Of a DNA stretch of 64,000 nucleotides, positions 45,430-56,511 are shown piece after piece (position 1 is the first letter of the stretch; every line of letters starts with the position of its first letter). The notes beneath the pieces were generated by a model. It did not search any database and was not told the DNA's origin. It saw nothing but the letters and a program-made list of their open reading frames with translations. The stretch comes from Takakia lepidozioides. Its lineage: Eukaryota; Streptophyta; Takakiopsida; Takakiales; Takakiaceae. Made by a program: the position numbers and the translations under genes. The stretch is taken from assembly GCA_030704615.1 (NCBI GenBank), contig CM060732.1, positions 11,160,001-11,224,000 of the forward strand, in the 5' to 3' direction.

Positions 45430-48300
45430 GAAAATTAAGGAGGCTTGGACAAACTCAGATAATGAGTTTGTCTCCTCTACTGAAAAATTCCTCAGCAAGC
45501 TAGAGGTGGTCAGAAAGCCTGCCCAGACATTACAGATTATTTGTCTTATGAAGGAATTGAAAAAAAAAAAAAAAACTTATCAAATGCTTTGCATAGTGCC
45601 AAAAGGTTATTCTTAGGTTATTGGAGCTAATTGAATGGACCCGCAAACTTTGGAATCCTATTAACTGGCGAACGCAACCTAGCTGAGTTGCTTAAAGCAA
45701 AGGAAGATACCTTTGTCGTAAAGCAGGTGTCAACTGGTCCCTACATGGGAAAGATGAACCTTTGTTTTTTTCTCAAGGCCAAGCGGCCACCACGATAAGC
45801 TCGCTTAAGATGTACAGGACTTTTCTCTGATGAAGCCAAAGGAGATGGCGGCACTTGCAACCTCTCATTTCTCTTATCTTTTCTACAAGAGGCCTTCTGC
45901 TCGACATCTTACATCTAAACAAGACGGTTGGGCTTGTTTCCCTCTGTCATCTCTTCTGTAGAGCTTGCGAATCTCTCAGCATATTTCTCGTCGATGGAAT
46001 TAGAAGATGCTATGTCCAAACTTAGTTCATTTAAATCCTCCGGACTAGATGGACTACCCCTTAAGTTTTTCAATGGAATCTGGTTAGAAATCAGTGATGA
46101 CTTTGTTCATTGACAGAAAACATCCTCACGAAAGGAATTATGCCTTCACAGCTTTCTAAAGTGTTATCGCGCTCATTCACAAAAAAGGTGATAATGATGC
46201 CTTATCAAATTACAGACCTATTTACTCTTCTTAATTCTAGTACAAAATCATTGCCAAGGCCTTGGCATCCAGACTCCAGCCCCTGCTCAGAAAAATTGAT
46301 CAGACCTGAGCAAACTAGCTTTGAGTGGGGGGTCTCCCTCTTCTCTTCTCTCCTTCCAGCCCAAGATAAGAGCGACTTGACGTCTGAAAAGAGACCCGAC
46401 TCTTGTGCGAATTTCGGATGTCTAGGCCAACGCAAAGCAGGGGGTGAGGGCAAAGACAACAAGAAATGGACAAGCATCCAAGAATGAGTTGCAATTGACC
46501 CTCAGTACAATGCTGCTCAACAAAGGCACCGATGTGTAAGTATGGCTACGGCCTCTTTATGCTCTGCGGCAGGGGGTGGTGGCACACAAGGTGCTCGCTC
46601 CTTGCGGAGCCATAGAAGTTGCGATCTCTCCCCTTGCTTGCAATCCCACATGCACAAGTTAGAGTGGCATGCAATTAGAACCCAAACATAAACACAGAGC
46701 GGCTAACTAACACCATGAGAACGACATACTAACATCTCGCGCACCTCGCACACACAGCAAACCGACAAGTTAATAGCCTAACACCATTGAAGCAGCGCAA
46801 TGCCCAAGCAGAAGATGAATGCGCTTCATGAACTCGACATGAAGCCTGAGCGGCGGCTCTGCCAGCAAATGGAAGGAGATACATTCACAAGCCGAGAGAA
46901 CAGCGGGTGTGGCAATGCAGTCGATGAAGGTTAAAGGGAGCGGAAGCACCGAACCTAGGCAAGGAGTCATAGTGCAGTAATGCTCAAGGGTCCAAATCAA
47001 CCGGGAGGACAAAGGTAGAACACTGTGCTCCACGAGGAGCTTAGACTGCACAAACGAGATGGCGGGAAGGGATGCCCCGGGTGGCTTTGGACGTCCTGGC
47101 GGGCGGACATGGCGGGCCCCTGACCACCCCACACACCCCCACCCCTGCTGGCAGCCCTGCATGGTACTCGCATTTCCAGCCAATTCTGAGGACGCCACGT
47201 TGCTGTCAACCGGCGTGGCATCCTTCTGGCCATGCCATTTCTGTACCCCTGCATGCCAAAAAAGATTCTGGCCCATTTACTCAATCCGCATGGTGTAAAA
47301 CGCGTTGGGAAGCTCTCTTGAAGCGCCACATTTCATCTTCAGGGTGCTTCTTCATCCCAGTTCATCTGCAGTAGTTGGTGGGCCCCGAAAAATCTCAAGC
47401 CACCCGATTCCAGTCGCTTGAGCATTTAGGGGTTAAAGATCGCATGATTCTTGTTAACATTTTGTTGGCCAATGAGGCTTTACATTTTGCCTATGAATCC
47501 ATCCAGGCTTTGGCTCTTCTTATGTTGGACTTCAAGAAAGCCTTTGATAATATAAATTGGGAGCACTTGCTATGTGCGATTCAAAAAAGTGGGGTAACTT
47601 CCTCTCTTGGATTCGAATCCTTCTACACTCTGGTTCCTGCAAGGTCATAGTTAAAGATGCCCCTCTTCCTTCCCTCTCTTCCGTTCCGTCAGGCAGGGTT
47701 GCCCACTGTCCCTTTTTTTGTTCTTTATTGCTGCCGATGGCTTAGGCCCACCTCCTTCAAAGGCACCCAGACATCATAAGTTATGTCTCAAGATCCCTCA
47801 TTCTATTACCCCTAACTACAGTATTAAATCTTCACTTTATGCAGATGATACTGTCCTGCTTATGGACAACAACTCTTTCACAAATGTGGAAACGTATCTT
47901 ACAAGCTCTATCCTCTTTTTGTGATGCCATTGGGTTAAATATAAACTGGAGAAAATTTACACTCTCATTTAGAAGACCCCATGTGTGGCAGCCCACTGCC
48001 TTCAATGGGGGAATGATCTTGGTCTTCGGTGGCTGCAAGACGGGCACTCCATGTGCTATTTGGCCATCATGTTGGTCACGACCTCGATGATCAACATAGA
48101 AGTGAAGCTGTTTTGATTAAGCTCACAAGGAAACTATCTTACTAGAGCTCAGTTCATCTTTCTATTGGAGGCAAATTAGCTTTGGTGGTCAATTAGATTT
48201 TGTTGACTTCTTGTTGGTTCATCTCCTGGGTCTGGTCATGCTTCTGACCATCCCAGGTTTCTAGTTTCTGGTATGAGTCAGTCCGCGGTACCATGCTGCT
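45430..48300 (+). pseudogene. Decayed LINE reverse transcriptase
   Basis: Scattered RT pieces in order: LLKAKEDTFVVKQ (45690), SSGLDGLPLKFFNGIW (46045), IRPEQTSFEW (46300), then, after an interruption, LMLDFKKAFDNINWEHLL (47530), the catalytic YADD (SLYADDTVLL, 47840) and WRKFTLSFRRPHVW (47960). Stops and frameshifts are many. It resembles the LINE at 54-60 kb more than family 1, but is older. About 1 kb of unrelated sequence separates 46330 from 47380. Confidence 0.8.
46330..47380. other. Sequence interrupting the decayed LINE
   Basis: Lies between the RT pieces IRPEQTSF and the piece that precedes motif A. GC-rich near 47050-47170. No terminal repeats or known motifs seen; a minus-strand frame of 168 codons (46770-47276) has no recognisable domain. 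Probably a later insertion. Confidence 0.45.
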
Positions 48301-48310
48301 TCCCTTCTGA

Positions 48311-48696
48311 AGGCAGGTTCACATGGCAAAAATCCGTCCGTCCCATCTAGCCATAGTGGTGGGCCCTCCACACGTGTGGAGGGGACGGACGGGACCGACG
48401 GTGCAACATGTTCACATGCAATAGTACACACGGACGCAACATATAAGTTTAGCAAGAGAAGCTCTCATAAAGAGCCCTCCGGCTAAACCCTACACACATG
48501 TTTTAGCCATGATAGCCAGGAGAAGGAATGAGGGATGGGACAGACAGCGACGGACAGCGGGAAGTACCTACAGTGGCCAGGCCGTTCGTCCCTTCCTCCC
48601 CATCGCGTTCCTCAAGGGTGGACCCCGGCCCTCCACACCCGCTGCAGCCGCCACGTCCGGATGGGACGGACGGATTTTTGCCGTGTGAACCTGCCT
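48311..48696. mobile_element. MITE with 37-base terminal inverted repeats
   Basis: 386 bases bounded by AGGCAGGTTCACATGGCAAA at the left and its reverse complement (one mismatch) at the right; the inverted repeats extend about 37 bases through ATCCGTCCGTCCCATC. TGA flanks the element on both sides (48308-48310 and 48697-48699), fitting a 3-base target duplication as made by PIF/Harbinger-type elements. There is no coding capacity. It sits in or just beyond the 3' part of the decayed LINE. Confidence 0.85.
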
Positions 48697-48699
48697 TGA

Positions 48700-49034
48700 A
48701 CAAAATCTGGTCATCTGGAATTCACACTCCGTTGTATGTCATTTAACTCTCCCTGAATGGATCCTGCCTCTAGACATAAGTGGCTAACAAAGACAACCAT
48801 AACTTAAGGAGCTACTGGTATACACTGGATCCTATGCTGAATTGGTTGCAAGATTGAGGAAAGAAGTCGCTGTGGGAGAAGGACAGGGACGACACATTTC
48901 CGTAGAAGAATATGACAATCTAGTTACAGGGCATTGAGTGTTGCAACATTTGCATCATCCTCATAGCTTGTATAATCCTCTAGTTTGAAAAAAAGTGATA
49001 ATTTCCCATATGAAACAACTGCATGCTGCTTATG
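48700..49034. other. No recognisable feature
   Basis: Between the MITE and the 3' end of the PPR gene. It may hold the PPR 3' untranslated region and remains of the decayed LINE. Confidence 0.4.
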
Positions 49035-51444
49035 TCACCAGTAATCCTCACAAGAACAAACCCCATCTTGGAAGTGGTGGAAGCAGTTGGCATCCCGTAC
49101 AACAACTACTCGCCCAACAATCTTCGAGATGAACTTGATAGCTGAGTGACAGTCTCCACACACCCGGAGGTTCTTGATGATGCGGATGAGCGTCCCTGGG
49201 GGTGTGCTGATGAGCCCAAAAGCTATGGCCAGTTTTCTCACTATGGTGGGAGAGAGAAATTTTCTTATGGTCCTCCTCCTCATCATGCAACACAAAATGC
49301 GTGTCAGGGACATAGCCAGCCTCCTTCAGTTGGCCAGACAATATCTCCAGTTCAGCATGGATTTCCTCAATTTGTGGATGTAATTTATCTTCAGCAATGA
49401 ATGTATAAACCTGGTTGTCCACCTCAATGCTGCTGCACCCTGGCTCCTTTCTGACACCTCTGTCCTCCATCATTCTTCTCACCTTTGCTGTATCCTCCCA
49501 CCTGCCTCCTGCAGCATAGATGTTCGATAGCAGCACATATGTTGCAGTATCCTGTGGATCCAACTTGAGAAGGCACTGTGCTGCATGTTCTGCCACCTCC
49601 ACATCAGTATGAATGTTGCAGGCACCAAGCAAAGCCCCCCACACCGTAGCACCTACTTCGATTGGCATTTTGTTTATTAAATCCTGCGCCTCTTCCAGTC
49701 GTCCTGCACGGCCAAGAAGGTTCACCATGCAGCTATAGTGCTCCACTGTGGGAGTAAGGCCATAATCTCGGTTGATTGAATAAAAGAAGTGACAGCCTTC
49801 ATCCACCAGGCCCACATTGTTACAGGCAGAGAGAAGACATGTAAAGGTGACGCTGTTTGGCTTGAAGCCTTCCAGTTGCATTTGTTCAAATAGGTGTAGG
49901 GCCTCCATACCACGCCCATGTTGAGCATAACCTGCGATCAACACATTCCACGAGACCACATCACGTTTCGCCATTTTGTCAAACACGTTCCGTGCATCCT
50001 TCATGCTCCCGCATTTGGCATACATATTAACAAGGGTATTCTCCAGAATAATATCTGGCACAATTCTGCTTTTGTCGATGTCAGCGTGTACCTGTTTGCC
50101 TTTCCCCAGGGCAGCCAGGATGGCACAAGCGTTGAGAACACAAGTCAATGTCACCCTGTCAGGCATCACCCCTTCCAGTTGCATTTGTTCATACATCTGC
50201 AAAGCCTCCCTACCACACCCATGCTGAGTATATCCTGCCATCATCGCACTCCATGAGATCACATTTTGTTGTTCCATATTTCCAAACACTTGAACTGCAT
50301 CCTTCATGTTCCCACATTTTGCATACATGTTGACAAGGGCAGTCTCTAAAATGATATCCGGCACAATTCCAGCTTTTATGATGTCAGCATGTACCTCTTT
50401 TCCCTTTTCCACATCCGCTAGAATCGCACAAGCATTGAGAATACAAACAAACGTGACCCTGGTGGGCATCAGCCCATCCTGTATCATTTGCTCATAGGTT
50501 ATGAAAGCCTCCCTACCACACCCATGCTGGGCATATCCTGCAATCAACGCACTCCATGCAACCACATCTCTTTTAGCCATATTATCAAATACTTGCCGTG
50601 CATCCTTCATGCTCCCACATTTGGCATACATGTCGACAGTTGCAGTCTCCAAAATGATGTCTGGAGCAATTCCGGCTTTTATGATGTCAGCATGGACCTC
50701 TTTGCCTTTTTCCAGAGTTCCTAGGCTGGCACACGCCTTGAGAACGCAGATGAATGTGACCCTGTTGGGTGTCACCCATTCCTGTACCATCTGCTCATAG
50801 AGCTTCACAGCCTCGCTACCACACCCCTGCTTCACATATCCTGCCAACATTGTAGTCCATGTAAACACATCACGTGCAGGCATATTGTCAAACACTTGGC
50901 GTGCATCAACTACGCTCCCGTACTTGGCATACATGTTGACAAGAGTGTTGAGTAGAATGATTTTCGGCTTGAATCCATTTTGGATCATGTGAGCGTGCAC
51001 CTGCTTCCCCTCTGTTAAGCCTTTCATGTTGATGCACTCCTGTAAGAGAAAGCAATAAGTATTGGAATCTGCCACAACGCCTTGTTGGTTTAAAATGTGC
51101 AGAGCGTCTTTCGTTTGTCCTGCCTTCCATAATGTCCTCACATCCCCACATGTGACAGAAGAGTTCTTGGTGACTCCCTCTCTTGATCGCCACTCAATGG
51201 CAGTACTCCTGGTGGAGATGCCTGATCCAACCCTGCCATCCTGCGTGACTCTTTGGTTACAAACCTTTTCACACACACAGATTTCTCTCTTCGTTTGTAG
51301 TTCTTTTTCTCCAATCAAACTCCCGTAACATGCGTTGACCCTCCTACATAATTTATATATATCTTCATGAGGACATGCTCCTTGCACACATAGCAGGGTT
51401 GCAGAGCTACATCTACATTCTTTCAGTTGGGACCCTTCAATCAT
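49035..51444 (-). pseudogene. PPR-DYW RNA editing factor, one frameshift
   Basis: Intron-less PLS-type pentatricopeptide repeat protein, the class that selects sites for C-to-U RNA editing in plastids and mitochondria. ATG at 51444-51442; an in-frame TAA lies just upstream. About 100 residues of N-terminal region are followed by four or so P-L-S triplets with strong internal repetition (NMYAKCGSMKDARQVFDNM), the E region (GRAGRLEEAQDLINKMP) and the start of DYW (SLSHHSEK). There a run of four T at 49233-49236 (three expected) shifts the frame. The rest, [20 protein letters not shown] and [15 protein letters not shown] through CSCEDYW, follows in the next frame to a TGA at 49035. The HxE active site lies before the break and the zinc CxxC after it. 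It could be a fresh pseudogene or a base-call error in a live gene. Confidence 0.9.
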
Positions 51445-51447
51445 CAC

Positions 51448-54091
51448 CCTCTTATATTATGGGATACAAATTCTGCTTGACCTTGCATCATGGCAGATAG
51501 CTCTGCTTTCACCCAAGCAGGGTTCAATCCAAAGGGCCTCAATTGCACGCTAAGATTTGGAGTCTTGTGATCTTAGATTTCTCTCTGAAAGTGACCACTA
51601 GGCAGCTGAGTAAATACGCTTCAGAAACGGCGTCCCCCTGACCAAGTAAAGCTTCACACATATGCCAAATGACAGAACAGCCTTGAACCACCTACTTTCT
51701 GAACAGCCGACAAATAGCAACAGTAGAACTGCTTTTGCTGTATTTGTGCACTAAACAGAAAGCTGTCACTAATTTCAGAAAACAGTCCATAAAATGTTGT
51801 CATGCTAACATCAGTCACAAGCGCTAGTTGATAGACACTTTAAAGTCCTAATTCAAGACAGGTTGTCCCCTCACAGCAAAGGATCTGAGAAGAACTCCTG
51901 CCAGAGCAGTTCTTTGCTGAATCCTTGGCCAGTGTGCAAGAACTACGCGGAAGTGAGCCCTTAGACCGGTTCCTATTGCCTCGTCTCTTTGCACCATGCG
52001 AGTTATCTACAGACTATGCCCTCAAGAGTTTCCCACAGCCAACGTTAGCAGGGGAATGTTCAGTAGCAGATCTCCCCCTGCCTTTAATATCCAGTAGGTG
52101 ACTGCCGATTGTCGCTCTGCAGCAATATGTGTCAAATCTGTGCTACTTAGCCCTCTACATTAAAGGGGGAGCTCAACATGCTTGCAAGTTCACTTGCGGC
52201 GGAATTTCGATGGGCTAGGCGACCCTGAGGACAAACTCCTCAGTGACGGGCAGGCCTAATCGAGAACTCTCTCTCTCTCTCTCTCTCTCACCGTATGCAA
52301 AAGAAAATCAAAGTGTCACTTGAGCAGATATTGAAGAAGCTGATGGAACGAGAAGAATGTCGAATGCACTTCCTGTCTCACCATAATGCGGGCAAGTTTC
52401 TGCCGGGATGGCTCAAGGAGCCAACGCACAACTAGCCGACCAAGAAAACGACACCAAAGATGAACACGCTATACCTTTCTTGGGTCTCCCTGGAGGCTGG
52501 GGAGGGGTCACAGCCATGACTCGCAAGGGTCCGACGCCCGGCATTGCCGAGCTGCATATATAATTCTCCTCCAGGCGCGATAATCTGCAGCATGATGCAA
52601 GGCTTCCCAGCCGTTCAGTAAAAGGAGAGGCCATACCCAAGGTTGTGTGCATGGCCTCTCCCTACGTGCTCACCACACCTCCGCCCCCTCCGCCATCATC
52701 CTGCAGCTCTAAACCTTGAGTCTAGATCCGTGCTGAAACAACACACACTGCAGGGTGGATGGTGCCATCGCTGGGCTCAGCGAGCATGCAGCCCTTGAAG
52801 CTTCCAAGGTTGCTCACTGATGGATGGGCAGACTCTGATGACGATTTTGGGTACCTACCTAGCTACAGTAAACTGCTCGCACCAACCTACCAAGATTCAC
52901 CCAAGTGAAGATAAAACAAGTAGCAATGCTAATAGCTACCCCTTTTTCTTCCGTGAGGCTCAACAGAGAGATGGGCTTTTGATTTCTCTTTCCTAAAATA
53001 CCACAGTGTCTCTAAAGATAGAAGGATGCCAGACCAGTTACATGACCATGCTTCCAGCGTTGCACAGCGGCCGCCAACTTCTAGACTTAAGTGGAAGAAC
53101 CAGTTGCATATACCAATAAAAGATTTAATAGTTTATCTTTATATTTTAATCATTTTTTAGTTATTTTTAGTATTCATTTTTTAGTCATAACCTAAATTTA
53201 TTAGAATCATTAAAAAAGAAATCTAGAATTTGGAGCAGAGCGCGATGTAGGAGCTCCGTGGTTTGCGGTGAGAGTGAGCCCCCAACGGTCTCTTCGTCTC
53301 CCTCCCAGGCCTCTCCATCGCTTACATCGGCTACCTCCCTATCGTTTGGGGGAAAAACCAATAGCATAACCCAAACCTCAGGAGCTTCTGCTACGTTGGA
53401 TACTAACTTTATTGATAACTTCTCAGTCCGGATCACAGAAATTCAAGTTTCCCATTTTGCAAGCCCACCATCATCACCTCTTCATCCTGGATCTCTCTCT
53501 TAACTCTCCCACAAGTAAGCGGCGCATTCCATCCGTATTGGGATTCCAAATCCCCTATAGTCGCTGTCAACTTCATGACGCTTAACTTCGCCTCTGCCAC
53601 CTAGTCGAGCCCCCCAGTGGCCGAAACCAGCTACCCCAAAACCCCTCCACACTCTCACTATCACTTCTCACCCACTCTCTAAGTCATCCAGTCTCAGCTC
53701 TTATCTCTCCAAACTCTATTCACTGCCCCCACTGCGAACAGTCTTGTTTTCGTGTCTTCTTCTTAACTCTCCTTCCTAAGTTTCTCTTCTCCCTGATATG
53801 GGTCCTCTCAATGCCGTGTAGCGCCGTCGCAACTCCAACTCCTGGAAACGGTGCCATCCAGGCCCATCCAAAACCCCGCTGATCACCCGACCCCAGCCAT
53901 CCTCAGGAACAGGATTCTTCCTGGCCCACCAGGCTCAGGCGATCCTTCCACATCAGCTCTAGGCCAGGAGGTCGGACCCCCCCATGCTCGCGTCACACCA
54001 TCTATAGACCAGGTGGCCGGGAACCCCCGTATGCGAGATACAGCCCGCACATCAGCAAGTACAAGCTCGTCAGGGGGAAATTGCTCCAACC
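51448..54091. other. Non-coding stretch with a CT microsatellite
   Basis: Upstream of the PPR gene and upstream of the next LINE. A CT run lies at about 52266-52290. An AT-rich tract is near 53115-53210. The last few hundred bases before 54092 (with a Ser-rich open frame from 53258) may be LINE 5' leader. No host gene was recognised. Confidence 0.5.
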
Positions 54092-56382
54092 ATGGACAAC
54101 ACACCCCTGGACGAACATGCCTTTCTGTTGAAAGAAGATTTGGAAGAACAGGAGGCGATGGCATTCGAATGGGATCTTATCTCCATGAATGTACCTCAGA
54201 TGCGCAAGAGAGTGGTATCTCTGGAAGAAATAGGCATCCTGGCCCACTTTCCAGGGAGAAAAGTTGGCCGAGCATATGTCCGAGACTGGGCAACTCGCCA
54301 CTTTGGGGGAGCTGGGGGGGTTTTTTTTCAATTGCATTTGAAAACCAGGCAGCTGCAGCACAAGCCCTCAATTTTAATCCTCACCTATATGGGTTCAACG
54401 TCAATATCTTCCCTTGGTCATCCAACATGGGCAACCGGAATGGCAAACTGTGGGGACCAAGAATTGTATCAGTCCCATTCATTTTAGATCAATATCTACC
54501 CAACCTCCCTGATATAGCCAACCACTTTGGGTTTTATCTGGGCTGCATCTCAGTATTTGACCCCTTCATGTGTATGGACAATATCAGGAGCGATCCGGCT
54601 TGGAGAGCCACCACCATTGCCTCAAGAGTGAATGACTCGGGTAGTGCAAAATTTATTTTAATGATGCCCAATGAGGCTGTCCTTCCGCCCTATGTCAGGC
54701 TATCAATTGATGATGAAGGTAACTACTTCACCATCAAGCTTATTGAGGATACATCATCACAAGTGTGCTTCAACTGTGGAAAGTTGGGCCACATCAAAGC
54801 ACAATGCAAAGCACAGAAAAGGAGAAGATCCGGTGTCAAAAACCATCATACAACCCCCCAATCGGCCAACAGGTATGATGCAAACACACCACCAAGGCAG
54901 TTTGCAAGCTTTGTAAGGAGGGAACAACCAAAGGGCCTCACCCCAACTGATCTGCTGCAAATGCATGGGCTTGCCGAGGAGGAAGCAACGCAACCCAAAA
55001 GCACCAGCCCCTTACCCAGAGTAAACAAAAATCTAAGACAACATAATGATCCTATGCGAGCGGAAGCATCACCAAAAAAGGCTTCTTGGAACTCCAAAGG
55101 GAAATGGATCCCAATGCAGAATGCACTGCCTTCTCCAACTCCACCTCTGGCGGACACAGGTATTCTCCCCAACGTGCCTCCGCCAAAAACCATAATCCTC
55201 ACTGGGATTGCCAGCCACTCCGCAATTGCAAAAAAAATCAGAGGTATCAAATCCTTCCCACACCTCGTTCTTAATTGCTCATCTGCAATCAACACAGATG
55301 ACATCCCCAAGGCCTCATGCATAACCCCGTTAGTGTTCAGGAAAGGACCCCCACAGTCCCTTCTTGTCACAGAATCGGCATGGGAGGATTTTGCTTCCTT
55401 GTGAATTACTGTTCAGGACGTTCACAACTTCATTGTCAATTGTCCACCCAGCACATGTCCAGAAAATATGCTCAGAAAGAAAATTCAGGACTTCTTGCTG
55501 GTTTTCCTACCGCACTATCACCTAGCAAGGACCACAAAAGTATTCTGGGACTCCTTTCTGGAAAACTTCCCTGGGCTCAGTTGCAACCCAGCAGTGCATA
55601 TCCTCGCTTTGTTAGAGGAAGCTGACATTTACCTCAACCCGCCACCCACGGGGGCAATCTGGGTCAAGAAAAGTATCATGGCAGAGCCAAGAGGGGCCAC
55701 CAGACTCAAACCCAGATTCAGGGACACACTCGCAAATGCATTATCCATCCTTGAGGCCATCATGGAAGCGGATATTGATGAAGAAAACCACAGAGGAGAC
55801 CTGCAGAGAACAAGAGACCACTTGTAAGGTGTACAAGTGCAGTTGACATCCTCCTCATCGAGTGTTTCGAGAAGTTCGGACTGCCCAAAAGAGGCCGCAT
55901 AGGATCAGGAGCTATCTGCCAACGCAATTCAGGGACTCACTAGTCAGCCCCAACTTTCTTCAGACAATTCTCCACAGGAAGGATCAACCCAGGGATAGCA
56001 CGCACCTCTATCTGGCCCATCTTCGGAGGAACAATGCAACACATTGGGCCAGGTTTTTCTTCCTCCCGCTCCCTGTTTTATCTTCTACCTAGACAGACTC
56101 AATTCCAAAAGATGTTGGTTGCTTTGTTGCAAGGGAGTTAAACAGGCTTGCAAGAAAATCCCAACAATTTCTTTGCCTCAAATGCTAGCTTTACCTTATA
56201 CACATGTCTCTAGTCCTGAATCTCCCACACCACCACTTCAGTTACATCCGCCCGCAGAATTCCTACAAAAAGCAGGCAGTCTTATTTCTATCTCAGCTCT
56301 CCAGCCAAACCAAGGCCAATTTACTACCACAATCCCGCCAAATCTTATTCACACTGTCGTCATGGTGATGATAAAAAAATAA
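54092..56382 (+). pseudogene. LINE family 2 ORF1 (nucleic-acid-binding protein)
   Basis: ATG at 54092 opens NTPLDEHAFLLKEDLEEQEA and GRAYVRDWATRHFGGAGG, like the N-terminal region of plant LINE ORF1 proteins. A G-run/T-run at 54313-54328 shifts the frame. The frame then continues through AIAFENQ-like sequence, ILDQYLPNLPDIANHFGF, and a CCHC knuckle CFNCGKLGHIKAQC near 54770. It is interrupted by stops at 55402-55404 (TGA), 55825-55827 (TAA), 55900-55902 (TAG) and 55996-55998 (TAG) but stays in one frame to a TAA at 56380-56382. Gln fits at the two TAG sites. Undamaged length would be about 760 codons. ORF1 proteins bind the element RNA. Confidence 0.75.
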
Positions 56383-56511
56383 ACCCCCAAGCCTCCCACT
56401 GGTTTTCAATGGGTAAACATCCTACTCCCCACAGACAAAAGGGTCAAATTCTATTTTGATCACCCTGGGCCATCAAATGTGAGTAATACCTAGCCCTAGA
56501 AGTCCCTCTTC

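Noticed and set aside
46770-47276. Minus-strand frame of 168 codons in the block interrupting the decayed LINE
   Set aside because: No motif, overlapping frames on both strands and high GC; probably a chance frame.
49300-51000. Regular repeats of about 300 bases that might suggest an array
   Set aside because: They are the P-L-S triplets of the PPR gene, not a CRISPR or satellite array.
53185-53503. Overlapping open frames on both strands upstream of LINE family 2
   Set aside because: Ser/Thr-rich without motifs; more likely LINE leader sequence than a gene.
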